This document shows positions 27,938 to 37,338 of a stretch of DNA of 64,000 bases, piece after piece (position 1 is the first letter of the stretch; each line of letters begins with the position of its first letter). The notes under the pieces are model-generated. The model worked only from the letters and a program-made list of their open reading frames with translations, did not search any database and had not been told where the DNA came from. Both the position numbers and the translations under genes were made by a program. The DNA lies in assembly GCF_009733595.1 (NCBI RefSeq), contig NZ_WOFH01000002.1, positions 778,720 to 842,719 on the forward strand, given 5' to 3'. This stretch comes from Actinomadura litoris. GTDB lineage: Bacteria; Actinomycetota; Actinomycetes; Streptosporangiales; Streptosporangiaceae.

Positions 27938-28193
27938 CCCATGGACCCGGGCACGACGAGCGGCTCGTCGCGGAGCTGGGCGGAAATCCGCTCGACCTCG
28001 TCCGCCGTCCGGCACACCTGCTCCAACGTCCGGCTCGGCGACCTTCAAGTCGAAGACACCGACCACCTCCGACCACAGAGCGATACCCAGCCTCGCCGAA
28101 ACCGGCCGGGACGGGGCGCTGTGATGTGCTCTCGTCCACGTGGTCACCTCCCGAAAACGGGATCATGAGCATTGCGGCGAAGACTCGCCCCCG
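27938..28193. other. Gap without a recognisable gene
   Basis: About 256 bp with no convincing reading frame on either strand. It contains fragments with protein-like composition on the minus strand (for example VVGVFDLKVAEPDVG) that are not continuous in one frame and may be decayed coding sequence. It leads directly into the DUF4132 scrap. Confidence 0.4.
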
Positions 28194-28254
28194 TTCGACG
28201 CCCTGGCCCCGTCACCACCTTGGAGTTACTGGCCGACCTCACCGGCCTGACCGG
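28194..28254 (+). pseudogene. Scrap of a DUF4132 gene 3' end
   Basis: Plus-strand bases from 28206 read PVTTLELLADLTGLTGFG, closely matching the C-termini of copy 2 (DPVTTSELLADLSALTG) and copy 1 (DPVIASELLADLTALTE). Just upstream, TTC GAC GCC CTG matches the preceding FGTLD/FGDLD codons but one base has been lost in the GAC codon, breaking the frame. No further homology is visible upstream, so only about 60 bp of a decayed fourth copy remains. Confidence 0.65.
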
Positions 28255-29356
28255 CTTTGGTCAGGGCTTGGTGGATGTCGGCTAGGAGGTCCTCGGTGTC
28301 CTCTATGCCGGTGGAGAAGCGGATGAAGCCGGGGGCCACCGTGTCGCCGCCCCAGCGGGCCCTGCGTTCGGCCGAGCTGTGCACGCTGCCGAAGCTGGTG
28401 GCCTGCGTGACCAGGCGCAGCGATGAGAGGAAGCGCTCGGCGAACGGCTCGTCGGGGAGCGTGAACGACACGACGCCGCCGAAGTGGCGCATCTGGCGGG
28501 CGGCCGTGTCATGTGCGGGGTCGTCGGGCAGGCCCGGGTAGCGCAGGTCCGCGACCTCGGGGCGGTGCCGCAGCGCCCGCGCGAGGGCGAGCGCGTTCTC
28601 GGCCTGGCGGTCGAGGCGGAGGGGCAGGGTCGCCAGCGAGCGGTGCGCGAGCCATGCCTCCATGGGGCCGGGGATCGCGCCGACCGTCTTGCGCCACAGG
28701 CGCACGTCCGCCGCGAGCTTCGGGTCGCGGGTCGCCACGTGGCCGAGGAGGAGGTCGCCGTGCCCGGTCATGGCCTTGGTGTCGCTGGCCACCGAGAAGT
28801 CCGCGCCGAGGTCCAGCGGGCGCTGGCCGAGCGGGGTCGCTAGGGTGTTGTCGACGGCGACGAGCGCGCCCTGGGCGTGGGCCGCGTCGGCGATGCGGTG
28901 GATGTCGCAGGTGTCCAGGTTCGGGTTGGACGGGGTCTCCAGCCAGACCAGGCGCGCCCCGTCCAGCAGGCGGAGTTGCGCGTCACCGGCCGTCGGGCCC
29001 GTCCGGACCTGCGCGCCGTAGGACTCCAGACGCTCCCGCAGCGACCGGGTCTGCATGTAGGAGTCGTCGGGCAGCACGACCACGTCGCCCGCCCGCGTCT
29101 GCGACAGCACCACCGCCGCGACCGCCGCCATCCCGGACGAGAACGACGTCACCTCGGCGCCGCCCTCCAACTCGCCGATCGCGGCCTCCAGCAGCGTCCA
29201 CGTCGGGTTCTCGTCGCGCCCGTAGGTGTAGGGGCCCGTGGGCTCGCCGGGCAGGTGGTAGTACGCCGCGAACACCGGCCCCGGCAGCGGCGGGGCGCCC
29301 TTCTCCGGGGCGGGCCGTCCCGCGCCGACCGCCAGCGTTCCATCCCCCAGTGTCAC
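28226..29356 (-). CDS. Cystathionine gamma-lyase/gamma-synthase family PLP enzyme
   Basis: 376 aa from a GTG with GGGGA upstream. Fold-type I Cys/Met-metabolism PLP family: YTYGRDENPTW, SSGMAAVAAVVL, WLETPSNPNLDTCDI, VAVDNTLATPL and the PLP lysine in SDTKAMTGHGDLLLG. GFIRFSTGIEDTEDLLADI near the end is standard. It acts in sulfur-amino-acid metabolism, most likely gamma-lyase. The last ten residues (KAGQAGEVGQ) are read from the antisense of the DUF4132 scrap, so the original C-terminus may have been replaced by the rearrangement. It lies opposite the DUF4132 genes that flank it. Confidence 0.88.
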   Translation of the reverse strand: MTLGDGTLAVGAGRPAPEKGAPPLPGPVFAAYYHLPGEPTGPYTYGRDENPTWTLLEAAIGELEGGAEVTSFSSGMAAVAAVVLSQTRAGDVVVLPDDSYMQTRSLRERLESYGAQVRTGPTAGDAQLRLLDGARLVWLETPSNPNLDTCDIHRIADAAHAQGALVAVDNTLATPLGQRPLDLGADFSVASDTKAMTGHGDLLLGHVATRDPKLAADVRLWRKTVGAIPGPMEAWLAHRSLATLPLRLDRQAENALALARALRHRPEVADLRYPGLPDDPAHDTAARQMRHFGGVVSFTLPDEPFAERFLSSLRLVTQATSFGSVHSSAERRARWGGDTVAPGFIRFSTGIEDTEDLLADIHQALTKAGQAGEVGQ

Positions 29357-29449
29357 GTGCGTCCCCTTCGTCCGAAGCCGTTGTCCATCCTCTCACCTGC
29401 CCGGATGCGGACGAATCGGGCATCGGCGGCGAGTGTCGCAGGCGTCCTC

Positions 29450-29455
29450 TAATCT
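29450..29455 (+). promoter_or_regulatory. Candidate -10 element, near-leaderless start of DUF4132 copy 3
   Basis: TAATCT ends 8 bp before the ATG at 29464, the same spacing as in copy 1. No Shine-Dalgarno sequence precedes the ATG. Confidence 0.45.
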
Positions 29456-29463
29456 CGGGCGGC

Positions 29464-32400
29464 ATGACAGATCGGCTTTTCGGCGAGGATGTCCTGACGA
29501 TTCCGGACGCGTGGCGGCGGTACCTGCATCCTCGGCGCGGCGGGACGCCCGGCCCCGAGGTCACGCCGGGCCCGGCGGCGGTGCGCGCGGCCGAGAAGCT
29601 GGTCGGGAAGGTGGAGGCCGCGGTCGAGTCGCTCCTGACCGGCAACGCGGGGGACGCGGCGCTCGCCGAGGCCGCGCGCCGGCACCTGGACGGCGACCCC
29701 GACCCGGCGGGCGCGGCGGCGCTCGCGACCGTCACCACCGCGGCGGTCGATTCCCCGGGGCCGGTCGTGGTGCAGCGGACGTTCGTCGACGCGTGGGCGG
29801 TCGCGCACGGGCCGGGGTTCGCCGCGTGCGCGGTCGTCGAACTCGAACAGATGATCGCGAAGCCTGTTCCGGGCGGCCCGTGGAAGGGCAAGTGGATCGG
29901 CGCCGGCTACCGCAAGTGGTTCGGAGGGGCGGAGGCGGAGACGATCCGGCGCGTCCGATGCCTGCTCGCGTCGGCCGGGGACCGCGACCACGCCGACGCG
30001 GTCGAGCGGCTGGCCGCCCTGCGGACCGCGCCGGTCGCGCGGTGGGTCGTGTCCTACCTGGTGCCCGAACGGCGCGACTGGCTGGAGGAGTGCCTGACGA
30101 AGCCCCACACGCTGGCCCGCGGTTACCGCTGGCTGTGGCTCTGCGCGGCCTCCGACGTCGCGCAGGTCTCCCGGCCGCAGATGGCGTTCGGCTGGACCGA
30201 CGCCTCCCCCTGGGTGCTCGCGACGATGCTGGAGACCTTCGGCGCGGACGTCCTGCCCGTGCTGGTCCGCAGCGCCGGTCGCGGCGCCCAGGAGGACAAG
30301 GTCCTCTTCGAGGCGATCGCCGCGCTGCCCACGGACGACGCGTTCCAGGCGTTGCTGGAGCGGGCCGGGGACAGGCGCGCCCGCGCGGCGCTGCTCGCGG
30401 CGTCCGGCCGGTTCCCGGTGCGGGCGGCGCGGCTCCTCGCCGCGTCCCCGTCGTCGGACGCGGCGGCGCTGCTCACCGACCACATGCGGGCCCACGGCGA
30501 CACGGTCGCGGCGGCGCTCCCCGGGCTCCCGGACGGGACGCGCGCCGTCCTGGAGAAGGTCGCGGCGTCGCTGGTCCGGGTTCCGGAGGCCGCGGGGGAC
30601 GCGGTGCCGATGATCCTCGCTGACCCGCCGTGGACGCGTCCGAGCCGTCCGCTCGTCGCCGGGCTGGAGCCGCCCGCCGGGCGGACGGCCTGGGCCGAGG
30701 GCGAACGAGACGAGTGGCTCGCCTCGGACGTGACCTCGGTCGAACCGCCGAAGGACCCCGACTGGGACGCGCTCGCCGCCGAGCACCGCGCGGGCCGCAC
30801 CCGCCCGCAGGAGTCGGTGGCGCTGATGGTGCACGGTCCCGAGGACGTCGTCCGGCCGCTCCTCCCGGGCTGGGCGGGCCGGAGCTGGTGGGACACCGAC
30901 GACTGGTCGCGCCTCCTCCTCGCCCGGTACGGGCTGGACGCGCTCCCGATGCTGCTGCGGATGTCCGAGGGCGGCTCCGAGCGCGCCGCGCTGCTGATGC
31001 CGTGCCTGGACGTCGAGGTGGCGCTGCTGATGGGCGACCTGCTGGCCCGCCGCGCCAAGACCGCGCACATCGCCCGGGAGTGGTTCGGCCGCCACGGGCT
31101 GGACACCGTCGCGTTCCTGGTCCCGGCCGCGCTCGGCGAGGCGGCGGGCCCGCGCCGCGCCGCCGAGCACGCGCTGCGCCACCTGGACGGCGACGTCGTG
31201 GCCGCCGCGAAGGACGCCCACGGCGACGAGGCCGCCGAGGCGGTCGGGGCGCTGCTGGCGGCGCATCCGGCGGAGACCGGGCTCGTCACACCGCCGAAGA
31301 TCGGTGACTGGATGGACCCGGCCGCGCTCCCGCAGGTCCTGCTGCGCGGCCGCGAGCTGGCCCTCCCGGCGGACGCGACGCGCCGTCTGGTCGAGCTGCT
31401 CGCGATGCCCGTCCGGTATGACGCGGAGGCGACGCGCGACCTCGACCGCGCGTCCGTCGCCGAGTTCGGGCGTGCGCTGTTCCGGAAGTGGCGGGACGCG
31501 GGCGCCCCGTCCAAGGACACCTGGGCGCTGGTCCAGCTCGGGCGCAGCGGCGACGACGAGACCGTCCGCCGCCTCACGCCGATCGTGCGGGCCTGGCCGG
31601 GCGAGGGCGGCCACAAGAACGCGGTCACCGGCCTCGGCGTGCTCGCCGAGATCGGGTCGGACGTGGCGCTCATGCACCTGCACGGCATCGCGCAGAAGAT
31701 CAAGTTCAAGGGGCTGAAGGGCGAGGCGCAGGTGCGGATCCGCGAGGTCGCGGACCGGCTCGGGCTCGGCACCGAGCAGCTCGCCGACCGGCTCGTCCCG
31801 ACCTTCGGCCTGGACGCCGCCGGGTCGATGACCCTCGACTACGGGCCGCGCCGGTTCGTCGTCGGCTTCGACGAACGGCTCCGGCCGGTCGTCGCGGACG
31901 AGGACGGCAAGCCCCGCAAATCGCTGCCCAAGCCCGGCGCGAAGGACGACCCCGACCTCGCGCCCGCCGCGCACGCGGCGTTCGCCGCGCTCAAGAAGGA
32001 CGTCAGAACCGTGGCGGCCGCGCAGGTGATGCGGCTCGAACGCGCCATGGTGACGGGACGCCGCTGGACAGGCGCCGAGTTCCAGAAGTTCATCGCCGGG
32101 CACCCGCTCGTCCGGCACCTCGCGCGCCGCCTGGTCTGGCTGTCCGACGAGAAGGACGCGTTCCGGATCGCCGAGGACGGCACCTTCGCCGACGTCGCCG
32201 ACGACGCGTTCACGCTCGCGCCGTCGGCGCGCGTCGGCGTCGCGCATCCGCTGTACCTCGACGTGGCGGCATGGTCTGAGGTCTTCGCGGACTACGCGAT
32301 CCTCCAGCCGTTCCGGCAGCTCGGACGGCCCGTCCACGCCCTCACCGAGCGGGAGCGGGGCGGCGCGCGGCTGGAGCGGTTCGAGGGCCTGAAGGTGCCG

Positions 32401-32727
32401 GTCGGGTCGGTGGCCGGGCTGGTCCGGTTCGGCTGGGAGCGCGGCGAGCCACAGGGCGGCGGCAACGAGATGTGGATCTCGCGGCCGGTGGACGGCGGAA
32501 GGCACCTCGTCATCGAGCTGCATCCCGGGCTGTCCGCGATGGAGTTCGGCGCGACCGGCGACCACCAGCTCCTCAAGCGGGTGTGGCTCGACGAGCAGCC
32601 CGGCGACTACCCCTCCTACCGGCAGGAGCGGCTGGACGCGCTGCCGCGCCTCGCCGAGCTGGACCCGGTCACCGCCTCGGAGGCGCTCACCGAGCTGACC
32701 GGCCTCGCCGAGGTCGCCGTCCCGTAG
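29464..32727 (+). CDS. DUF4132 protein, full-length copy 3
   Basis: 1087 aa, colinear with copy 1 throughout. Shared segments include DPPWTRPSRP (copy 1 DPPWTRARKK), GDDETVRRLTPIVRAWPGEG, the KPGAKDDPDLAPAAH block, LDYGPRRFVVGFDE and FADYAILQPFRQLGR. It is intact where copy 2 carries its deletion. HEAT-like helical N-terminal region, soluble. The MoxR gene starts 74 bp downstream on the same strand, so this copy is the one linked to the AAA+/VWA operon. Function unknown; likely the large partner or effector of that system. Confidence 0.9.
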   Translation: MTDRLFGEDVLTIPDAWRRYLHPRRGGTPGPEVTPGPAAVRAAEKLVGKVEAAVESLLTGNAGDAALAEAARRHLDGDPDPAGAAALATVTTAAVDSPGPVVVQRTFVDAWAVAHGPGFAACAVVELEQMIAKPVPGGPWKGKWIGAGYRKWFGGAEAETIRRVRCLLASAGDRDHADAVERLAALRTAPVARWVVSYLVPERRDWLEECLTKPHTLARGYRWLWLCAASDVAQVSRPQMAFGWTDASPWVLATMLETFGADVLPVLVRSAGRGAQEDKVLFEAIAALPTDDAFQALLERAGDRRARAALLAASGRFPVRAARLLAASPSSDAAALLTDHMRAHGDTVAAALPGLPDGTRAVLEKVAASLVRVPEAAGDAVPMILADPPWTRPSRPLVAGLEPPAGRTAWAEGERDEWLASDVTSVEPPKDPDWDALAAEHRAGRTRPQESVALMVHGPEDVVRPLLPGWAGRSWWDTDDWSRLLLARYGLDALPMLLRMSEGGSERAALLMPCLDVEVALLMGDLLARRAKTAHIAREWFGRHGLDTVAFLVPAALGEAAGPRRAAEHALRHLDGDVVAAAKDAHGDEAAEAVGALLAAHPAETGLVTPPKIGDWMDPAALPQVLLRGRELALPADATRRLVELLAMPVRYDAEATRDLDRASVAEFGRALFRKWRDAGAPSKDTWALVQLGRSGDDETVRRLTPIVRAWPGEGGHKNAVTGLGVLAEIGSDVALMHLHGIAQKIKFKGLKGEAQVRIREVADRLGLGTEQLADRLVPTFGLDAAGSMTLDYGPRRFVVGFDERLRPVVADEDGKPRKSLPKPGAKDDPDLAPAAHAAFAALKKDVRTVAAAQVMRLERAMVTGRRWTGAEFQKFIAGHPLVRHLARRLVWLSDEKDAFRIAEDGTFADVADDAFTLAPSARVGVAHPLYLDVAAWSEVFADYAILQPFRQLGRPVHALTERERGGARLERFEGLKVPVGSVAGLVRFGWERGEPQGGGNEMWISRPVDGGRHLVIELHPGLSAMEFGATGDHQLLKRVWLDEQPGDYPSYRQERLDALPRLAELDPVTASEALTELTGLAEVAVP

Positions 32728-32801
32728 TGGGAGATGTCGGTGGCCCTCAATACGCTGACCGCACCGACCCTCCCGCAGCACCAGCACCCCCGGAACAGGA
32801 C

Positions 32802-33899
32802 ATGACACACGACGACACCACCGACCACCAGCGGCCGCCCGCCGAGGTGCGGTTCGCCGGCGAGCTGGAGCGGCTCCGCGAGAACGACACCGGGCCGCGC
32901 CCGCCCGGCTGGGCGCTGAGCCTGACGGCGGCGCGGCGGTTCGTCGTCGGGGACGAGGCGCTCGGCGTCACCCGCAAGTTCGTCGGCGACACCTCGCTGA
33001 TCGACCGGGCCCTGGTCACCCTCGCCACCAGCCGGGGGCTGATGCTGGTCGGCGAGCCGGGGACGGCGAAGTCGCTGCTCTCGGAGCTGGTCGCGGCGGC
33101 GGTGAGCGGCACGTCCACGCTGACCATCCAGGGCGGCGCCGCCACCACCGAGGACCAGATCAAGTACTCCTGGAACTACGCGCTGCTGGTGTCGGAGGGG
33201 CCCTCGACGCGGTCGCTGGTCCCGGCGCCGCTGCTGGAGGGGATGGCCGCCGGGAAGGTCGTCCGGTTCGAGGAGATCACCCGCTGCCCGCTGGAGGTGC
33301 AGGACTCGCTGCTGTCGCCGCTGTCGGACCGCGTCCTCGCGATCCCCGAGCTGGCCGGCCCGGACGCGATGGTCTTCGCGCGCGAGGGGTTCAACGTCAT
33401 CGCGACCGCCAACACCCGCGACCGGGGCGTCAACGAGATGAGCGCCGCGCTCAAGCGGCGGTTCAACTTCGAGACGGTGTTCCCCATCGCCGACTTCGCC
33501 ACCGAGCTGGAGCTGGTGGAGGCCGAGGCCGGGCGGCTGCTGGAGCGCAGCGGCGTCGGCGTCGCGCCCCGCCGCGACGTCCTGGAGGTGCTGGTCACCA
33601 CGTTCCGGGAGCTGCGGAACGCCACCACCGAGGACGGCCGCACCATGGACCGGCTGTCGTCGGTCATGAGCACCGCCGAGGCGGTCTCGGTCGCGCACGC
33701 CGTCGGCGTGCGCGGCTGGTTCCTGCGCGGCGAGGCGGGCGAGGCCGCCGACATCGTCGCGTGCCTCGCCGGGACGGCCGCCAAGGACAGCCCCGACGAC
33801 CTGACCCGGCTCCGCCGCTACCTGGAGCAGCAGGCGCCCCGCCGGGACGGCGAGCAGTGGCGGGCGCTGCACGCGGCCCGGCACCTGCTGCCCGGCTGA
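32802..33899 (+). CDS. MoxR-family AAA+ ATPase (YehL-like)
   Basis: 365 aa. A short disordered N-terminus is followed by an AAA+ module: Walker A GEPGTAKS near residue 84, Walker B VVRFEEITR near 152 with the hallmark Glu pair, sensor NVIATANTRDRGVNEMSAALKRRF with arginine-finger candidates, and a C-terminal lid. The MoxR clade acts as a chaperone-like remodeller, typically activating a metal-dependent partner with a VWA protein as substrate adaptor. The VWA partner is two genes downstream. Its stop TGA overlaps the next ATG (TGATG). Confidence 0.9.
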   Translation: MTHDDTTDHQRPPAEVRFAGELERLRENDTGPRPPGWALSLTAARRFVVGDEALGVTRKFVGDTSLIDRALVTLATSRGLMLVGEPGTAKSLLSELVAAAVSGTSTLTIQGGAATTEDQIKYSWNYALLVSEGPSTRSLVPAPLLEGMAAGKVVRFEEITRCPLEVQDSLLSPLSDRVLAIPELAGPDAMVFAREGFNVIATANTRDRGVNEMSAALKRRFNFETVFPIADFATELELVEAEAGRLLERSGVGVAPRRDVLEVLVTTFRELRNATTEDGRTMDRLSSVMSTAEAVSVAHAVGVRGWFLRGEAGEAADIVACLAGTAAKDSPDDLTRLRRYLEQQAPRRDGEQWRALHAARHLLPG

Positions 33900-36181
33900 T
33901 GGGGGTCGCCTTCGTCGGCGTCCGGCACCACAGCCCGGCCTGCGCCCGGCTCGTCCGCGCCACGATCGAGCGGCTGCGGCCCGCGTACGTGCTGGTCGAG
34001 GGCCCGGCCGACTTCGGGTCCCGGCTGGGGGAGCTGCTGCTCGGGCACGAGCCGCCCGTCGCGATCTTCAGCTACTACCGCGACGCGGAGCGGGTGCACG
34101 CCTCCTGGTCGCCGTTCTGCGCCTACTCCCCGGAGTGGGTCGCGCTCCACGCGGGCCGCGCCGCCGGGGCCGAGCTGCGGTTCATCGACCTGCCCGCCTG
34201 GCATCCGGCGCTCGCCGAGCGCCGCAACCGGTACGCCGACGCCGAGCGCCGCTACGCCGAGGTCACCGACCGGCTGTGCCGGGAGTTCGCCGTCGACAAC
34301 ACCGACGTCCTGTGGGACCACCTCTTCGAGATCGACGCCGACGATCTGCCGGAGCGGCTCGGCGCCTACTTCGCCCTGCTGCGCGGGGAGTCCGGCGCCG
34401 GGCCCGACGACACCGCCCGCGAGTCCTACATGGCGGAGTGGGTGCGGGCGGCGGAGGCGGACGCGGGCGACCGCCCCGTCGTGGTCGTGACCGGCGGGTT
34501 CCACAAGCCCGCGCTGGAGGCGCTGGCGCGGGAGGGCGGCACCGCGTGGCCCGGGGTGCCCGCGCCGCGCGACGGTGCGTCCGGCGGAAGCTTCCTCGTC
34601 CCGTACTCGTTCCGGCGGCTCGACGCGTTCACCGGCTACCAGTCGGGCATGCCCTCGCCGGAGTACTACCAGCGGCTGTGGGAGGGCGGCCCGGACGCGG
34701 CGGCGGGCGCGCTCACCGAGGCGGTCGTGGCGCGGCTGCGCGGGCGCGGCCAGGTCGTCTCGACCGCCGACCTGATCGCCGCGCGCACCCTCACCGAGGG
34801 GCTGACGCGGCTGCGCGGCCACCGCTCGCCCGCCCGCACCGACCTGCTGGACGGCCTGGTCTCCGCCCTCGTCACGAGCGACCTGGACGAGCGGCTGCCG
34901 TGGACGGCGCGCGGGGTCCCCGCGTCCGCCTCCCATCCCGCCGTCGCCGAGATGGTCGCGGCGCTGAGCGGCGAGCGCGTCGGGCGGCTGCACCCGGGCA
35001 CGCCCGCGCCGCCGCTCGTCTACGACGCCGCCGCCGAGCTGGAGCGGCTCGGGCTCGACCGGGGCGGCCGCCTCGCCGTGAAGCTGACCGAGAAGCGGGG
35101 GCTGGAGCGCAGCCGCGCGCTGCACCGGCTGCGCGTCCTCGGCGTCCCCGGGTTCGACCGCGAGTCCGGGCCGGACACGGGCGCCGACCTCGTCCTGGAG
35201 GAGCGCTGGTGGGTCGCGCCGCACGACGCCGCGTCCCGCATGTCGGCGCTGGTCGAGGCGGGCGCCTACGGGCCGACGCTGCTGGACGCGGCGGCCGCCG
35301 CGCTGGAGGAGCGCATGGCCCTCGCGGGCGCCGACATGGGCGTGCTCGCGGCCGTGCTGTTCGACGCGGCGCTGTGCGGGTGCGCCGGGCAGTCCGAGCG
35401 GATCGCGGCGGGGATCGCCGCCGGGATCGCGGGCTCCTCCGACGTCGCGGCCCTCGGGGTCGCGCTGGAGGTCGTCCTCGGGCTGTGGCGGCACGACCGG
35501 GTCCTCGGCACGGCCCGCAGCCCGCTGCTCGGCACCGTGATCGAGGAGTGCGCCGTCCGGCTGCTGTGGCTGGTGGAGGGGGTGCGCGGCGGCGCGGCGC
35601 CCGCCGACCTCGGGCGGCTGCGGGCCGTCGCGGCGCTGCGCGACGCGCTGCTGCACGCCGCCGCGCCGCTCGGCCTCGACCGCGCGGCCGCCCTCGCCGT
35701 CGGCCGCCGCGTCGCCGCCGACCCGGACGCCCCGCCCGACCTGCGCGGCGCAGCGTTCGGCCTGGCCCGCTCGCTCGGCGACACCGGCGACACGGCGCGG
35801 GCGGTCCGGGGCGCGGCGTCCCCGCGCGTGCTCGGGGACTGGCTCGCGGGCCTGTTCGCGCTGGCGCGCGAGGAGGTGCTCGACCCCGCCGCCGCCGTCC
35901 TGGCCGTCCTGGACGAGCTGGTCGCCGCCGCCGGCGAGGAGGACTTCCTCGTCGCGCTGCCCGCGCTGCGGCAGGCGTTCGCGTTCTTCCCGCCGCGCGA
36001 GCGCGAGACGATCGCGCGCGGGCTGATGGAGCGGCGCGGCGTGCGCGGTTCCGCCCGCGCCCTGCTGCGCTCCCCGGCCGACCCGATGGCGGTCGCGGAG
36101 GCCCGCGCGCTGGAGGCCCGCGTGGACGCGGCGCTCGCCGCCGCCGGGCTCACCGGCCCCACCGGAGATGAGGAGTCATGA
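33899..36181 (+). CDS. DUF5682 family protein (YehM-like)
   Basis: 760 aa. Opens with GVAFVGVRHHSPACARLVR, then YVLVEGPADF, PVAIFSYYRD and FCAYSPEWVALHAGRAAGAE, followed by FIDLPAWH: the conserved N-terminal block of DUF5682. The middle contains VVVVTGGFHKPALEAL. The HH, the GPADF acidic residue and the GGFHK suggest a TraB/ChaN-like hydrolase fold with metal or phosphate binding, but this is inference. The rest is Ala-rich helical. Coupled to moxR (TGATG) and to the VWA gene (ATGA), pointing to one complex. Confidence 0.85.
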   Translation: MGVAFVGVRHHSPACARLVRATIERLRPAYVLVEGPADFGSRLGELLLGHEPPVAIFSYYRDAERVHASWSPFCAYSPEWVALHAGRAAGAELRFIDLPAWHPALAERRNRYADAERRYAEVTDRLCREFAVDNTDVLWDHLFEIDADDLPERLGAYFALLRGESGAGPDDTARESYMAEWVRAAEADAGDRPVVVVTGGFHKPALEALAREGGTAWPGVPAPRDGASGGSFLVPYSFRRLDAFTGYQSGMPSPEYYQRLWEGGPDAAAGALTEAVVARLRGRGQVVSTADLIAARTLTEGLTRLRGHRSPARTDLLDGLVSALVTSDLDERLPWTARGVPASASHPAVAEMVAALSGERVGRLHPGTPAPPLVYDAAAELERLGLDRGGRLAVKLTEKRGLERSRALHRLRVLGVPGFDRESGPDTGADLVLEERWWVAPHDAASRMSALVEAGAYGPTLLDAAAAALEERMALAGADMGVLAAVLFDAALCGCAGQSERIAAGIAAGIAGSSDVAALGVALEVVLGLWRHDRVLGTARSPLLGTVIEECAVRLLWLVEGVRGGAAPADLGRLRAVAALRDALLHAAAPLGLDRAAALAVGRRVAADPDAPPDLRGAAFGLARSLGDTGDTARAVRGAASPRVLGDWLAGLFALAREEVLDPAAAVLAVLDELVAAAGEEDFLVALPALRQAFAFFPPRERETIARGLMERRGVRGSARALLRSPADPMAVAEARALEARVDAALAAAGLTGPTGDEES

Positions 36182-37338
36182 CCACGCCCGACCTGGAGCG
36201 GTGGCGGCTGATCCTCGGCGCGCCCGCCGAGCCGTCCACCGGCGGGCTGGACGGCGCGTCCGCCGCCCGCGACGAGGCCCTCAACTGGCTGTACGGCCGC
36301 GACCCCGACCTGGCCCGGCGGGGCGTGCGGCGCGGCGGGGCGGGCGGTGGCGGAGAGCCCGTCCCGTCGGGCGACCGCACCGGCGGGTCCGGGCCGTCCG
36401 CGCTCACGACCGTCGACTGGATCGACGCCGTGCACCGGCTGTTCCCCAAGGAGACGATCGAGCGGCTGGAGCGCGACGCCGTCGAGCGGTACGAGATCCA
36501 CGAGGTCGTCACCGACCCCGCAGTGCTGGAGCGCGTCGAGCCCGACCCGGCGCTGCTGCGCGCCGTCCTGCGCACCAAGCACCTGATGAACCCCGAGGTG
36601 CTGGCGCTGGCGCGGCGCATCGTCGACGCCGTCGTCAGGCAGTTGATGGACAGACTCGCGACCGAGGTCAGGACGGCCTTCCACGGGACGCGGTCGCGGC
36701 GCCCGAGCCAGGTCAGGAACTCGCGCAACTTCGACTTCCACGCGACGGTCCGCGCGAACCTGTCCCACTACCGCCCGGACGAGCGGCGCCTGTACATCGA
36801 GCGTCCGCGCTTCGTGTCGCGCACGCGCCGCCGGACCGACCGCTGGCAGCTGATCCTGCTGGTCGACCAGTCCGGGTCGATGGTCGGGTCGGTGATCCAC
36901 GCCGCCGTCACCGCCGCGTGCCTGTGGGGGCTGCCCGGTCTGAGCACGCACCTGGTCGCCTTCGACACCTCCGTCGTGGACCTCACCTCCGATGTCACCG
37001 ACCCCGTGGAGCTGCTGATGAAGGTGCAGCTCGGCGGCGGCACCGACATCTGCCGCGCGGTGACCTACGGCGCGGGGCTCCTCGACAACCCGCGCCGCGC
37101 GATCGTCGCGATCGTCAGCGACTTCTACGAGGGCGGCGACCCGCACGGGCTCGTGCACGCGGTGCGCGGGCTCGTCGGGCAGGGCACGCAGGTGCTCGGC
37201 CTCGCCGCGCTGGACGAGGACGCCGAGCCCGCCTACGACCGGGAGATGGGGCGGCGGCTCGCCGACGTCGGCGCGCACGTCGGCGCGATGACCCCGGGCC
37301 GGCTCGCCGAGTTCGTCGCGGCGAGGATCGGCCGGTGA
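36178..37338 (+). CDS. VWA domain (CoxE-like) protein (YehP-like)
   Basis: 386 aa. The N-terminal 180 residues are helical with a Gly-rich insertion near residue 50. The von Willebrand A domain follows with an intact MIDAS: LLVDQSGSM (DxSxS, near residue 229), then the Thr of LGGGTDIC and the Asp of VSDFYEGGD. In MoxR-VWA pairs this protein recruits the ATPase to a client. It overlaps both neighbours (ATGA upstream, GTGA downstream). Cytoplasmic, with no transmembrane anchor, unlike BatA-type VWA proteins. Confidence 0.9.
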   Translation: MTTPDLERWRLILGAPAEPSTGGLDGASAARDEALNWLYGRDPDLARRGVRRGGAGGGGEPVPSGDRTGGSGPSALTTVDWIDAVHRLFPKETIERLERDAVERYEIHEVVTDPAVLERVEPDPALLRAVLRTKHLMNPEVLALARRIVDAVVRQLMDRLATEVRTAFHGTRSRRPSQVRNSRNFDFHATVRANLSHYRPDERRLYIERPRFVSRTRRRTDRWQLILLVDQSGSMVGSVIHAAVTAACLWGLPGLSTHLVAFDTSVVDLTSDVTDPVELLMKVQLGGGTDICRAVTYGAGLLDNPRRAIVAIVSDFYEGGDPHGLVHAVRGLVGQGTQVLGLAALDEDAEPAYDREMGRRLADVGAHVGAMTPGRLAEFVAARIGR

